Numbered from the stretch's first letter, positions 9,651-21,136 are shown. The stretch is 64,000 nt of DNA from Bartonella birtlesii IBS 325 (GCF_000273375.1 NZ_CM001557.1:691625-755624); one strand, 5' to 3'. Numbers and translations: made by a program. Notes: generated from the letters alone by a model not told the origin.

Positions 9651-10010
9651 TTAAAATTTTCTTTTAAGAGCAAATTGTGATCCTGTATATGATGTGCAGA
9701 GAAGTTGTGTTGCATCTCGTGATATCATACAGCTCACTTTAGAGATTGTTCCACGGAGAATGGAGCGTATTTCAATTTCTATATGTTGGGCACTAACATA
9801 ATTATAGGTACCTTCTGATAGTTTTTCTTCTGTATCTGCTGCGCGCGTTTCAAAAATTCCCTCACGGAAAGAAGAAATGATACCGTTTTCATCAACCCAC
9901 TTACCATCAATTCCAGTCGGTATATTTTGGCCATGATATTGTGAAAATCCACAAGAACTTAATAGCAAAGCGGTGACTGTAAGACATAAAATACGACAGG
10001 TGTGTTTCAT
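9651..10010 (-). CDS. omp10: Omp10-like outer-membrane lipoprotein
   Basis: Small surface lipoprotein homologous, as I recall the sequence, to Brucella Omp10. The N-terminus is a lipoprotein signal, with a hydrophobic stretch ending LLLSSC so that Cys20 would be acylated. The mature part follows the Brucella protein closely in the stretches GKWVDENGIISSFREGIFET, LSEGTYNYVS, RSILRGTISKVSC and SQFALKRKF. Two further cysteines in the mature part could form a disulfide. At 119 residues it has the size of Omp10. No enzymatic function is known for the family; in Brucella it contributes to envelope properties. It is a single gene with its own flanking spacers. Confidence 0.85.
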   Translation of the reverse strand: MKHTCRILCLTVTALLLSSCGFSQYHGQNIPTGIDGKWVDENGIISSFREGIFETRAADTEEKLSEGTYNYVSAQHIEIEIRSILRGTISKVSCMISRDATQLLCTSYTGSQFALKRKF

Positions 10011-10264
10011 TTATTTTACTCTAAATTTATGTTATTTTGCTCTCTAGCTTCTATAACATTGTTAAATTACTCTCTGAGTCAAGATAAAAAATTTGATGAG
10101 AACCAATGAAAAAGCAAAAGGATAGAAAAAAATGCCTTAATGTTATATTTAATTAACAGCTTTATGAAGTTCGTAGATAAAACACGAGAGGTGGATATTT
10201 CTTATGGTTTACAACAATTTTTATATTAAGCTGTTTAGTAGTCTCAAAGGAGATTATTAAAATT

Positions 10265-11650
10265 ATGATTGGTCCCATTCTTGTTGCGAGTGAAGATTAT
10301 GGAAGACGTATAGAGCTTTCTGCTATGCTCCGAGGTTTTGGTCACCGTGTCATTGAAGCAGAAAATGGTCTGCGTGCGATTGATCTTTTACACAGACGTA
10401 AAAGTATTGTGCTTGCACTCCTTGATGTCGCTATGAGTGATTTGAGTGTGGGTGATGTAATTAAAATGATTAGAGTTGCTGGTGTTTCTATTCCTATTGT
10501 TGTGATAGCACAACAAGAGAATCTGGAGTTACTCCAGAAAGCTTTGACAGCTGGGGCTATTGATTATTGGATTTATCCAGTTACACCACTGCGGTTAAGG
10601 GTCACTTTGGATACTCTTTCTCTCCTTTCTGCGTTGGAGCGGGAGGTGAGTTATATTCGGCGAAAAAATGAGAATCATTTACGATTCTCTGATCTTTGCA
10701 TAAAAAGCAGGGCTATGCAGATAGTTCTAGAACAATCGAGAAGTGCAGCGGCTTCTCTACAGAATCTTTTGATAGAAGGTGAAGGTGGTACTGGCCGTGA
10801 AACATTAGCGCGCATTATTCATCATGAGAGTTTGTTATCGGAGGGATCTTTTATTCGTTTCCAATGTTCAGCGATTATAGATCCAGAGGAAGAAGATCGC
10901 CAGTGGTTTAAAGAATTTCTACCACTGGTTTCTTCTCTTGAAAAAGGCACACTTTGCCTTTGTGATGTTGAGCGTCTCGAGCCCATACAACAAAAGCGCT
11001 TTGCAAGTTATCTTCAAGAGAGGGAGAAGGCTACAAAGAATACTCCTCCTTCTTCTCGTATTATAGCTATTTCAGCATCGCGGCTTTTAGATTTGGTTAA
11101 AGAAGGTTGTTTTTCGCGTAGTTTGTTTGAACAACTTTCTCAATTATCGATCCGCATTCCTGCTTTGCGAGAATTGAGAGATGATTTTCCAGAGCTTACA
11201 CAACGTTTAATTGACCGTATCGTTATCGAAACGGGGCGATCGCATGTACATGGTTTAGCAGGATCAGCTCTTTCATTGCTTATGCAGTATGATTGGCCTG
11301 GTAATCGGAGCGAACTTGAAAACATTTTATTTCGTGCAGTTTTACTCAGCGAGGGACCATTGTTAACTGTTCGAGATTTTCCTCAATTAATGGGGAATCC
11401 GTTTATAAATATTCCTAATATTATTGAGAGTGATGTTCAAGAAGATCATGAGCAAAAGTCGATACAGTTTTTAAATGCTGATGGTCATGTTCGGACTTTT
11501 GCAGAGATGGAACATGATATTATCGAGAAAGCAGTTAAACATTATAAAGGGCATATGAGTGAGATTGCTCGCCGTCTTCATATTGGTCGCTCTACACTTT
11601 ATCGAAAAATAGAAGGATTGAGAATAAGAAGAAGCCAAGAACGAAAATAA
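10265..11650 (+). CDS. NtrC-type response regulator with degenerate AAA+ domain (no GAFTGA)
   Basis: Two-component transcription regulator with REC - AAA+ - Fis-type HTH layout. The REC domain (1-120) has a likely phospho-acceptor Asp in VLALLDVAM. The central domain (about 145-375) keeps a Walker-A-like GEGGTGRET, in which the usual Lys is Arg. The Walker B strand reads GTLCLCDVE where GTLFLDEI is normal. The sigma-54-contacting GAFTGA loop is missing: the region after FIRFQCSAI is shortened. The C-terminal helix-turn-helix (about 425-461; MSEIARRLHIGRSTLYRKI) is intact. It therefore probably binds DNA but acts without sigma-54, as repressor or sigma-70 co-activator. No histidine kinase lies beside it. 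AAGGAGA precedes the ATG. Confidence 0.85.
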   Translation: MIGPILVASEDYGRRIELSAMLRGFGHRVIEAENGLRAIDLLHRRKSIVLALLDVAMSDLSVGDVIKMIRVAGVSIPIVVIAQQENLELLQKALTAGAIDYWIYPVTPLRLRVTLDTLSLLSALEREVSYIRRKNENHLRFSDLCIKSRAMQIVLEQSRSAAASLQNLLIEGEGGTGRETLARIIHHESLLSEGSFIRFQCSAIIDPEEEDRQWFKEFLPLVSSLEKGTLCLCDVERLEPIQQKRFASYLQEREKATKNTPPSSRIIAISASRLLDLVKEGCFSRSLFEQLSQLSIRIPALRELRDDFPELTQRLIDRIVIETGRSHVHGLAGSALSLLMQYDWPGNRSELENILFRAVLLSEGPLLTVRDFPQLMGNPFINIPNIIESDVQEDHEQKSIQFLNADGHVRTFAEMEHDIIEKAVKHYKGHMSEIARRLHIGRSTLYRKIEGLRIRRSQERK

Positions 11651-12021
11651 GGTTCACCATAAATCTTTATTTATGAGAAGCATAATTTTCTAAATTAAAG
11701 TATAGTTGCTTTTAAAATATGTAGTGGAGGGCTTTAGGCTTTTAAAATAGTGTAGATCTAAGTTATTGAGAGTTTTGAAAATTTAAGAAATATTAATTTT
11801 ATTTTATAAAATCATTTTCAATTTTCTTTATTGAGCCTTCACAACGTAAGATGAGTTCACCACCATTTAAGATAAGAGATAGTTTTATACTTCTAACAGT
11901 AAACCTAAAATTTCGAAATCATTGATATTAAGTTTATATTCTTTTAAGCAAGAGGGGGCATTCTATCCATTACAATGATGAAGATAGTATCATTATTTTA
12001 ATATTGTGATTTATATCACGA
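11651..12021. other. Intergenic region before the phospholipase D-like gene
   Basis: About 370 AT-rich bases. Apart from a possible gene remnant on the minus strand (11799-11955, listed separately) I see no RNA gene or operator. Confidence 0.4.
11799..11955 (-). pseudogene. Possible decayed reading frame, perhaps DUF2948-like
   Basis: Read on the minus strand the stretch gives KEYKLNINDFEILGLLLEV, then after a change of frame SIKLSLILNGGELILRCEG and KKIENDFIK followed by a stop codon. The alternation of charged and hydrophobic residues is protein-like, and the pattern resembles the C-terminal part of the rhizobial DUF2948 family (a LLAIRF block, then a strand pair ending ECIEARLADL). The identity is a guess from memory. 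The frame change makes it a remnant whatever its family. Confidence 0.25.
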
Positions 12022-13629
12022 GTGGTACAATGGTTTAAAAATGGAAAGTTTGTTTTCTTTGACTCTGCTACAGATTATTATCGGTTTTATCATCTTTTTT
12101 TTGTTGCCTCTATGTTGGCTATCTACACCTATGGGCGTTTTATGAAAAATGCTAGGGGGGGATGTTCTTATGCATTGACTGTTGAAAAAGATAAAACCAA
12201 GCTTGATCGTATAGTAAGTCAATTGGCAAAAGAAACAGGTGGTTTAGGGGTTGATAAAGACGCTCTTTCACTCATCATTAGCAATTTGGATGCATTTTGT
12301 GTTCGTGCAATAGGAGCGGCACAGGCTGGGCGTAGTCTTGATCTGATGTATTATATTTGGGATGATGATTTAACAGGGCGCTTATTATTAAGTGAGATAG
12401 TGGAAGCAGCAGATCGTGGTGTTCGTGTGCGTCTTCTTCTAGATGATATTAACGCTCAAGCACGTGATCCAGCTTATATTGCGCTGGATAAACATCCTCA
12501 TATCGAGGTAAGAATGTTTAATCCAGGGCGTTCCCGTAAGGGAGGATTACGCCGTGGTTTAGAGATTATTTTACGGGCAATTACTGTAACACGCAGGATG
12601 CATAATAAAGCTTTTATTGTGGATGGCCGAATGGCTTTTGTAGGAGGGCGCAATCTTGCAGATTCTTATTTTGATGCTGGTGAAAAATCACATTTTCGAG
12701 ATTTAGATTTGATGTTAATTGGTCCTTCGGTTAAAAAGGTAGAAAGCATTTTTGATGACTTTTGGAATAGCGCTGTTGTCTTACCGATTCATACTTTAGT
12801 TGTTCCAAAAAGTGCAAGCGATCTTGGTTATTGGAAGGATAAATTACGCAAATTTCGTGATTCTAAGGTTGCAAAAGTTTATCTAGATTATGTGAAAGAG
12901 CATATTAATTTTGATTGTTTTATCCAGACAGGAAAGCGATTATTTTTAGCAGATAAAGTTGTCGTTCTTTCTGATCCTCCGGAAAAAGCGTTGCGCAAAA
13001 AAGCGGGAAATTGGCTCATGAAGGCACTCTCACAGGTTATTGATGATGCCAAAAAAACAGTTCAGATTACATCGCCTTATTTTGTTCCTGGTAAGGTGGG
13101 TACACAGAATCTTCGCAATTTGGTTTCAAAGGGTGTTGATGTCAAAATTCTTACAAATTCTTTGGCAGCAACCGATGTGGCGCTGGTACATGGTGGTTAT
13201 GTACCATATCGTAAAGCATTATTGAAAAGTGGTGTTAAGCTTTATGAATTAAAACAAGATGGAAACGCACACGGATTACGATTATTTCCCTCAAGCAAAG
13301 CGACTTTACATACTAAAGCTTTTTTAGTTGATCGTAAAACCGCTTTTATTGGCTCTTTAAATTTTGATCCCAGATCAGCTGCGTTGAATACAGAAATGGG
13401 AATTCTTTTTGAATGTGCACCAATTACAGCGAGGTTAGATTTGCTTTTTTCTGAAGAAACAACGGGTGAAATGAGTTATCATCTTCGCCTTGGTGATAAT
13501 AACCGTATTTATTGGGATTTTATTGAAAATAAAAAACAGCAAAGCGTTGACTATGAGCCAGAAAGTAATTTTTGGCGCCGTGCGTTTACTAAAATAATAA
13601 GTTGGTTACCTATTGAATCACAATTGTAG
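12022..13629 (+). CDS. Phospholipase D / cardiolipin synthase-like protein, two HKD motifs
   Basis: Phosphatidyltransferase-type enzyme that either hydrolyses or transfers phospholipid head groups; the bacterial cardiolipin synthase-like reading is the more likely. Both catalytic HxKxxxxD motifs are complete: HNKAFIVDGRMAFVGGRN near residue 194 and HTKAFLVDRKTAFIGSLN near residue 430, each with downstream Asn and acidic residues. A hydrophobic N-terminal segment (about 12-40) could anchor it in the inner membrane. The start is uncertain: the frame opens with GTG at 12022 without a clear ribosome-binding site, and ATGs at 12112 and 12142 are in frame before the conserved region. It is a single gene between two spacers. 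Confidence 0.85.
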   Translation: MVQWFKNGKFVFFDSATDYYRFYHLFFVASMLAIYTYGRFMKNARGGCSYALTVEKDKTKLDRIVSQLAKETGGLGVDKDALSLIISNLDAFCVRAIGAAQAGRSLDLMYYIWDDDLTGRLLLSEIVEAADRGVRVRLLLDDINAQARDPAYIALDKHPHIEVRMFNPGRSRKGGLRRGLEIILRAITVTRRMHNKAFIVDGRMAFVGGRNLADSYFDAGEKSHFRDLDLMLIGPSVKKVESIFDDFWNSAVVLPIHTLVVPKSASDLGYWKDKLRKFRDSKVAKVYLDYVKEHINFDCFIQTGKRLFLADKVVVLSDPPEKALRKKAGNWLMKALSQVIDDAKKTVQITSPYFVPGKVGTQNLRNLVSKGVDVKILTNSLAATDVALVHGGYVPYRKALLKSGVKLYELKQDGNAHGLRLFPSSKATLHTKAFLVDRKTAFIGSLNFDPRSAALNTEMGILFECAPITARLDLLFSEETTGEMSYHLRLGDNNRIYWDFIENKKQQSVDYEPESNFWRRAFTKIISWLPIESQL

Positions 13630-13696
13630 ATTTTATAAACTATAATCAGAAAATTATTTTAATTTTTCTTTCTGTTTTTTTGGGAGCATGGCATAA

Positions 13697-15286
<1,590 letters not shown>

Positions 15287-15392
15287 TGTATAAGAGTTTA
15301 GAGCCATGTTACATAGCATAAAATCTTTTGAGAGAAGAGAGGAAGTCTACCATTTTTTCTCTTTGTGATGTGGTGCAACGATCCTAAAAAGG

Positions 15393-15423
15393 AAAGAATT
15401 GGAGGCTGATGTCCCAATTCTTT
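15393..15423 (-). terminator. Intrinsic terminator of the 49-codon small gene
   Basis: AAAGAATTGG (15393-15402) pairs perfectly with CCAATTCTTT (15414-15423). Read on the minus strand, the stem lies 26 bases after the small gene's stop and is followed by CCTTTTT, as expected for a rho-independent terminator. In the guaB direction there is no T-run after the stem. Confidence 0.6.
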
Positions 15424-15449
15424 CTGTAGGTTATATAAAATTAAGGAAA

Positions 15450-15599
15450 TTAACTTTTTGTAGTTTTCCGTACCGACTTTGACGCGCGTTGGCGAGTGTT
15501 AGCCTGATCACCTTGGACGGATTTCTTGGCATTGTTTGAGGGTGTTGTATTGTGACGGCTTTTAGATGAAGTTGTTTTCCCATTATTGTAAGTATTCAT
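15450..15599 (-). CDS. Small, very basic 49-residue protein of unknown function
   Basis: An ATG at 15599 preceded by AAAAGGAGAAAATA (a strong Shine-Dalgarno at ideal spacing) opens 49 codons ending in TAA at 15450. The protein starts MNTYNNGKTTSSKSRHN and ends TRQRASKSVRKTTKS. It is rich in Lys, Arg, Ser, Thr and Asn, with no hydrophobic stretch, no Cys and only one acidic residue, so it is probably disordered and may bind nucleic acid. A terminator-like hairpin with a T-run follows at 15423-15393, which supports a real transcription unit. I do not recognise the family. The gene is antisense to the guaB to rsmB spacer. Confidence 0.6.
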   Translation of the reverse strand: MNTYNNGKTTSSKSRHNTTPSNNAKKSVQGDQANTRQRASKSVRKTTKS

Positions 15600-16101
15600 T
15601 ATTTTCTCCTTTTAAATTAGCTGACTTAAAGCCAGCACAATAAAAACGGTCATGCCAAATAGTGGTTCCAAGCGTTTTTTAAAAAGTTAATATTTTATTA
15701 AGAATAAGTAGGGCTGTTTTTTCACATTTTCAGAAAGAGAGCATTTTCAAGATAGTGAATACTTGATGTTATGTGCTGTTATATAAGGCTACAAAATTCT
15801 TATTTTATGCAGTAATTAAAAGTTTGGTGGTTTTGCGTACGTATAACTGGAAGAGGTATCTTAGAGATGACTACTTGTCTTGCAGTGTCAAAAAGGATTC
15901 CATCTATTTTAGAAAGTTAAAAGGTGCGCATAAGGAGCACATAAGAAGAAAAGTTTGGATGCTATAAAAAAGCGTAATCAGAATCTGCTTCTAATGTAAA
16001 TTTTACATGGGTTTGAGAAAATTCCGTTGGTGTTAAAAAAGATGAATTTGTTTTTTCTTAAATTGTGTAGAGTCTTGTAAAAATTAAAATAGGAGAAATC
16101 A
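15600..16101. other. Spacer between the small gene and the RsmB-like gene
   Basis: About 500 bases that should hold the promoter of the small minus-strand gene and that of the methylase. A 64-codon plus-strand frame (15773-15967) lacks a ribosome-binding site and protein-like composition. Nothing else is recognised. Confidence 0.4.
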
Positions 16102-17388
16102 ATGCGCTTAGGTGGGCGTTTATATGCGGCAATAGATATTCTAAAAGAGATAGAAACTCGGCATCGCCCAATAGGTGAAGCTTTAAAAGATTGGGGACTT
16201 TCTCATCGCTTTGCTGGAGCAAGCGACCGGGCTGCAATTGGTACAATCGTTTATGATGTTTTAAGACGACGTTATTCTTTACAATGGCGTATGGAGAGTG
16301 ATGACATGAGGGATGTCGTTTTCGGCACCTTATTAGATACTGGAAAAATGACGATTGAACAAGTTGATAGTGAATTAGAAGGAGATAGATTTGCACCGCA
16401 GGTATTAGGTTCTAAACAGCGCCAATCGTGGCAAAAACAGCAATTAATTGATGCGCCAGACTATATTCGTGGTGATATTCCTCAATGGTGTCAAGCCCAT
16501 CTTTTTCCTGTATTTACCGACAATTGGGTCATTGAAGCTGCTGCATTAGCAACACGTCCTTCTTTAGATTTACGCGTGAATAGCTTGAAGGCAACACCAG
16601 AAAAGGTATTCAAAGAATTAGCAAAAACCAAAGCTCAACCGTTGTTATGGTTCCGGCAAGCTTTAAGAATTGCGCCGATTGAAAAGTTTGGCCGTCATCC
16701 CAATGTTCAGATGGAGCCAGCTTTTCAAAGGGGACACTTTGAAATACAGGATTTGGGATCTCAGATTGTTACTTATCTTGTAGAAGCAAAGGCAGGTATG
16801 CAGGTGTTGGATTATTGTGCTGGAGCTGGTGGAAAAACATTAGCCTTAGCTGCCAGTATGGAGAATCAGGGACAAATTTATGCTTATGATTCAAACAAAG
16901 CCCGCTTGGCTCCCATTTTTGATCGTCTTCGACGTGCCGGTGTTCGTAATGTACAGGCACGTGGGAATGTAGAAGAATTAAAACCGTTGGTCGGTCAGAT
17001 GGATATTGTGCTGCTAGACGCGCCATGTAGTGGTACAGGAACATGGCGGCGGCGGCCAGATACGAAGTGGCGTTTGACGTTAGAACAGGTAAAACAACGC
17101 CAAACAGAACAAAAGGTTATTTTGAATGAGGCTATAGATTATCTTAAACCAAACGGGCGTTTAGTCTATATTACATGCTCTCTTTTTGTGGATGAAAATG
17201 AGGAACAAATTTTCCGTTTTCTTCAACAGCATTCCAATTTTTATCCAATAAATATGCGTGCACTTTGGCAACAACATTTTAGTTTTTCGTCTGTGCAACC
17301 AAATTTTTCAAATCATGGACTTACTTTATCGCCAGCAGCAACAAAAACAGATGGTTTCTTTTTGTCTGTGTTGCAAAAAAAACATTGA
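16102..17388 (+). CDS. RsmB/NOP-family RNA m5C methyltransferase
   Basis: SAM-dependent cytosine-5 RNA methylase, probably acting on 16S rRNA. The N-terminal NusB-like/PUA-like part (about 1-215) is followed by the Rossmann methylase domain with motif I VLDYCAGAGGKTLALAA, motif IV DAPCSGTGTWRRRPD with the conserved Cys near residue 308, and motif VI ITCSLF with the catalytic Cys near residue 357. The 428-residue length fits the rhizobial RsmB-like group. AGGAG lies six bases before the ATG. It ends about 130 bases before guaA on the same strand, and may be co-transcribed with it. E. coli RsmB (m5C967) is the nearest named relative, but the exact target cannot be fixed from sequence. Confidence 0.92.
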   Translation: MRLGGRLYAAIDILKEIETRHRPIGEALKDWGLSHRFAGASDRAAIGTIVYDVLRRRYSLQWRMESDDMRDVVFGTLLDTGKMTIEQVDSELEGDRFAPQVLGSKQRQSWQKQQLIDAPDYIRGDIPQWCQAHLFPVFTDNWVIEAAALATRPSLDLRVNSLKATPEKVFKELAKTKAQPLLWFRQALRIAPIEKFGRHPNVQMEPAFQRGHFEIQDLGSQIVTYLVEAKAGMQVLDYCAGAGGKTLALAASMENQGQIYAYDSNKARLAPIFDRLRRAGVRNVQARGNVEELKPLVGQMDIVLLDAPCSGTGTWRRRPDTKWRLTLEQVKQRQTEQKVILNEAIDYLKPNGRLVYITCSLFVDENEEQIFRFLQQHSNFYPINMRALWQQHFSFSSVQPNFSNHGLTLSPAATKTDGFFLSVLQKKH

Positions 17389-17519
17389 TACATATTTTTG
17401 ATTTTTTATCTTAGATTTTACGAGAAAAATCTTTTTCTGAAGCGAACAGGCTTGTGAAAAGAGAAAGATTAAATCATAAATCTCATTGGTTCTCTTTTAT
17501 AATTATTGATTGGTTTTCT

Positions 17520-19076
17520 ATGAGCGTATCACATCCAGACACTGTTCTTATTATTGATTTTGGTTCACAAGTCACACAACTGATCGCACGGCGGGTGCGA
17601 GAAATGGGTGTCTATTGTGAAATTGTTCCTTTTCAATTAGCTTTAGAAGGCATCAAGCGAATAAGACCTAAAGCTATTATTTTATCAGGTAGCCCTTATT
17701 CAGTTGTTGATAGCGGTTCACCGCGTGCTCCGATGGAAGTTTTTGAAATTGGTGTTCCAGTTCTTGGCATCTGTTATGGTGAACAAGCTATGTGTGTTCA
17801 GCTTGGTGGAAAGGTTGAAGCTGGACATGAGCGTGAATTTGGGCGTGCTTTTTTGGAGATACAAGAAGAGAATGCACTTTTTGATGGAGTGTGGGAAAAA
17901 GGATCTTGTTATCAAGTATGGATGAGTCACGGTGATCGTGTGACAGCGTTACCAGAAGGCTTTCGTGTAATAGGAACATCAAAAGGCGCTCCCTATGCTG
18001 CGATTGCTGATGAAAAAAGGCATTTTTATGCTGTGCAGTTTCATCCTGAAGTTGTTCATACACCCGATGGTACAAAACTTTTACAAAATTTTGTTCATAA
18101 AATTTCTGGTCTTAAAAGTAATTGGTCAATGACTTCGTATCGCAAGAAGGTAATTGCTGATATACGCGAAAAAGTTGGGAAAAGCCGCGTGATCTGTGGT
18201 CTTTCAGGTGGTGTTGATTCAACAGTTGTTGCTGTACTTCTTCATGAAGCAATAGGAGAGCAATTAACATGTATTTTTGTGGATCATGGGTTAATGCGTA
18301 AGAATGAAGTTGAAGAAATTCTTACACTCTTTCGAGATCATTATAACATAGGGCTTATTCACGTTAATGCCGCCAACATGTTTCTTAACGCTCTAGAAGG
18401 TGAAATAGATCCAGAGAAAAAACGTAAAACAATTGGCCGTTTTTTTATAGAAGTTTTTGAAGAAGAAACTAAAAAAATAGGAGGTGCAGAATTTTTAGCG
18501 CAGGGAACGCTTTATTCAGATGTTATTGAGAGTGTATCGGCTATTGGTGAATCGGTAACAATTAAAAGCCATCATAATGTAGGGGGGTTACCGGAACGAA
18601 TGAACATGAAACTTGTAGAACCATTGCGTGAACTGTTTAAGGATGAGGTTCGCGCGTTAGGGCGAGAGTTAGGATTGCCGGAGCAGTGTATTGGTCGTCA
18701 TCCTTTTCCAGGACCCGGTCTTGCAATTCGGTGTCCAGGCGCAGTTACACGTGAAAAATTAGAAATTTTACGTGAAGCGGATGCTATCTACCTTGATGAG
18801 ATTCGTAAAGCCGGCCTTTATGATAAAATTTGGCAAGCTTTTGCTATTCTTCTTCCTGTTCAGACTGTTGGAGTTATGGGTGATGAGCGCACTTACGAAT
18901 TTGTTTGTGCTCTTCGCGCGGTAACATCTGTAGATGGAATGACTGCTGATTTCTATCCATATGATATGGAGTTTTTAGGCAAAACAGCGGCACGTATTAT
19001 TAACGAAGTGAGAGGTATTAATCGTGTTGTGTATGATGTAACTTCAAAGCCGCCTAGTACCATTGAGTGGGAATGA
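17520..19076 (+). CDS. guaA: GMP synthase (glutamine-hydrolysing)
   Basis: Converts XMP to GMP using ATP and glutamine-derived ammonia. The class I glutamine amidotransferase domain (about 8-200) has the Cys in [10 protein letters not shown] and the His in QFHPEVVH. The ATP-pyrophosphatase domain has the PP-loop [14 protein letters not shown] near residue 225. The C-terminal dimerisation domain contains [11 protein letters not shown] and ends [11 protein letters not shown], the invariant tail. I prefer ATG 17520 ([17 protein letters not shown], 518 residues). The frame is open upstream to 17454, but the extra 22 residues are unlike the family. It completes the GMP branch with guaB 2.2 kb upstream. 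Confidence 0.97.
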   Translation: MSVSHPDTVLIIDFGSQVTQLIARRVREMGVYCEIVPFQLALEGIKRIRPKAIILSGSPYSVVDSGSPRAPMEVFEIGVPVLGICYGEQAMCVQLGGKVEAGHEREFGRAFLEIQEENALFDGVWEKGSCYQVWMSHGDRVTALPEGFRVIGTSKGAPYAAIADEKRHFYAVQFHPEVVHTPDGTKLLQNFVHKISGLKSNWSMTSYRKKVIADIREKVGKSRVICGLSGGVDSTVVAVLLHEAIGEQLTCIFVDHGLMRKNEVEEILTLFRDHYNIGLIHVNAANMFLNALEGEIDPEKKRKTIGRFFIEVFEEETKKIGGAEFLAQGTLYSDVIESVSAIGESVTIKSHHNVGGLPERMNMKLVEPLRELFKDEVRALGRELGLPEQCIGRHPFPGPGLAIRCPGAVTREKLEILREADAIYLDEIRKAGLYDKIWQAFAILLPVQTVGVMGDERTYEFVCALRAVTSVDGMTADFYPYDMEFLGKTAARIINEVRGINRVVYDVTSKPPSTIEWE

Positions 19077-19210
19077 TTGAAATGAAGTATAAAATTTTAA
19101 TCAGAGAGTATTGCTTAAAATTAATATTTGGGAGAGTGGATAGAAAAAACAATTTTGAAAAAATTGTTGTGCACTTTGTGTGATTTTTAAAAAATCATTA
19201 TCTGATTTAT

Positions 19211-19975
19211 ATGAACCGATATTGTTTAAAATTAAGAAGTGTGAAATTTTGCATGTCTGAGAGAAAAATTGTTGCACACCGTGGTGGAGCAAACCTTTAT
19301 TCCGAAAATACACTTTCGGCATTTCGTCACGCAATTGCATTAGGAGTCGATGAAATTGAATGTGATATTCATCTTCTGAAAAGTGGTGAAGTGGTTGTAT
19401 TCCACGATTTTTATCTGGAACAACTGGTTGGGAAAAAAGGATATATTCATGATATTGATAATGAAACACGCAAAAAACTCTGTGTGAAAGGAAGTACTGA
19501 AGCCCCCCCTTTATTAGAAGAGGTGCTTGATCTGTTAGTGTCAACCCACGTGGCCCTTCATCTTGAAATCAAAACATGTGGTGAAGTTGAGCGTGAGACT
19601 ATTTTATCCCAAAAAGCACTTGCATTAATAAAAAGTCGAAATTTAGCAAAACGGGTTTCTGCAATCAGTTTTGATCCTACAAGCCTTCGTCCTTTTATTG
19701 AAGCAGGAATAGCATCTGGGCCATGTATTGATAGATTTGAAGGTGATATGTACCATCATTTTTCTGAATGGAAACGATTAGGGTATTCTGATCTAAGTTT
19801 AGATGGTTCCATTGTCTCACAGGTTTTTATTGAATCTGCGCTTGAAGCTGGTTTTACTGTGGGTGTATGGACAATTAACGGGAAAGCTCGGTTATCACAT
19901 TGGCTTGATATGCCTGTACATTATATCACGACAGATCAACCTGATTTAGCTTTGAAATTACGTGCACAGAGATAA
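19211..19975 (+). CDS. ugpQ: Glycerophosphodiester phosphodiesterase
   Basis: Hydrolyses glycerophosphodiesters to sn-glycerol-3-phosphate plus alcohol. It has the GDPD catalytic signature HRGGANLYSENTLSAF with the family His-Arg-Gly and downstream EIECDIHLLKSGEVVVFHD (metal ligands Glu, Asp, His), and the C-terminal VGVWTINGKARL block. It has no clear signal peptide, so it is probably cytoplasmic, as E. coli UgpQ is. The ATG at 19253 (MSERKIVAHRGG) is an alternative start and matches the family N-terminus better than the 14 extra residues from 19211. It faces the ugpBAEC transporter operon, which imports the same glycerophosphodiesters, so it likely releases usable glycerol-3-phosphate after uptake. 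Confidence 0.92.
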   Translation: MNRYCLKLRSVKFCMSERKIVAHRGGANLYSENTLSAFRHAIALGVDEIECDIHLLKSGEVVVFHDFYLEQLVGKKGYIHDIDNETRKKLCVKGSTEAPPLLEEVLDLLVSTHVALHLEIKTCGEVERETILSQKALALIKSRNLAKRVSAISFDPTSLRPFIEAGIASGPCIDRFEGDMYHHFSEWKRLGYSDLSLDGSIVSQVFIESALEAGFTVGVWTINGKARLSHWLDMPVHYITTDQPDLALKLRAQR

Positions 19976-20087
19976 AAAGCTTATTACTATACAAAAGAAA
20001 CGATACAGTTGATAAAAATTGAAGTCGATAGGAGAAAATAAGAAGTTTTGCTAACAGTGCTTATAAGGTTAAAGTTTTCTATTTTAT

Positions 20088-21134
20088 TTACTTGTTACTT
20101 GTGCGTTTTCCTGTGGTTTTATTAAAAGTGTGAAAATTCTGATGAGGAACAGTGAAGCTTAGTTTTTTACCATAGTCGCTTGTAAGGCGTTCTCTTATTT
20201 CAACAGTAAAAATGGTATCGTTCCAACGAGTTAAAATATGACACCCTGTCCCGACAGGCTTGATAAGCTCAATTTGTGTGTGAAAGACAGGTCCTTGATC
20301 TGGATATTCTCCCAACAAGATTACTTCTGGTCTGAATGCCAAAAGCTCTGTTTCTTGACTATAAGACAATGAATACCCTAAGTGTTGTTCTAGGATTTGA
20401 CGATCAAGAAAGTTCATAGGAGGAGAACCAATAAAATCAGCAACAAATGTTGTTGCTGGATGGTCATAAATTTCCATTGGCGTTCCAATTTGCTCGATAG
20501 TTCCTTTATTCATGACAACTATTCTATCAGCTAGCGTCATTGCTTCTAGTTGATCATGAGTAACATAGAGGCTTGTTGTTTCTAATGAACGCTGGAGTGT
20601 TTTAATCTCAATACACATTTGCGCACGCAATTTCGCATCAAGGTTTGAAAGTGGTTCATCAAAGAGAAAAACACGTGGTTGACGCACAATTACACGCCCC
20701 ATTGCAACACGCTGTCGTTGTCCTCCCGATAATTGTCGTGGTTTACGATCAAGAAATGGCTCTATTTGCAAAAGTTTTGCAGCATGTGTGATACGTCTAT
20801 TTATTTCGTCTTTAGGTGTTTTGCGATTTTTAAGCCCATATTCTAAGTTTCTACGAACAGTCATATGGGGGTAAAGTGCGTAATTTTGAAAAACCATAGC
20901 AATATCGCGATCAGCTGGTTCGCGTTCATTTATACGCTCATTATCAATAGAGAGTTCACCTGAGGTGACCTGTTCAAGCCCTGCAATGATACGTAAGAGT
21001 GTTGATTTACCACATCCCGAAGGGCCAACAAGAACGAGAAGTTCCTTATCGGCAACTGTCAAATTTAAATCATCAATGACCATAATATTGTTGTCATACT
21101 GTTTTTTTATATTTGATAACTGGATTATAGCCAC
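20088..21134 (-). CDS. ugpC: sn-Glycerol-3-phosphate ABC transporter ATP-binding protein
   Basis: ATPase of the Ugp importer. Walker [14 protein letters not shown], the Q-loop region, the ABC signature [13 protein letters not shown], Walker [17 protein letters not shown] and the switch His in [15 protein letters not shown] are all present. The C-terminal TOBE-type regulatory domain (about 240-330) is of the MalK/UgpC type. The start is GTG 21134, with GGAG eight bases upstream. The length of 348 fits UgpC (356 in E. coli). The start lies two bases beyond the ugpE stop, so expression is coupled, and it is the last gene of ugpB-ugpA-ugpE-ugpC. Confidence 0.95.
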   Translation of the reverse strand: MAIIQLSNIKKQYDNNIMVIDDLNLTVADKELLVLVGPSGCGKSTLLRIIAGLEQVTSGELSIDNERINEREPADRDIAMVFQNYALYPHMTVRRNLEYGLKNRKTPKDEINRRITHAAKLLQIEPFLDRKPRQLSGGQRQRVAMGRVIVRQPRVFLFDEPLSNLDAKLRAQMCIEIKTLQRSLETTSLYVTHDQLEAMTLADRIVVMNKGTIEQIGTPMEIYDHPATTFVADFIGSPPMNFLDRQILEQHLGYSLSYSQETELLAFRPEVILLGEYPDQGPVFHTQIELIKPVGTGCHILTRWNDTIFTVEIRERLTSDYGKKLSFTVPHQNFHTFNKTTGKRTSNK

Positions 21135-21136
21135 AG

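Noticed and set aside
15773..15967. 64-codon plus-strand frame between guaB and rsmB
   Set aside because: No ribosome-binding site and no family likeness; composition is that of non-coding AT-rich DNA.
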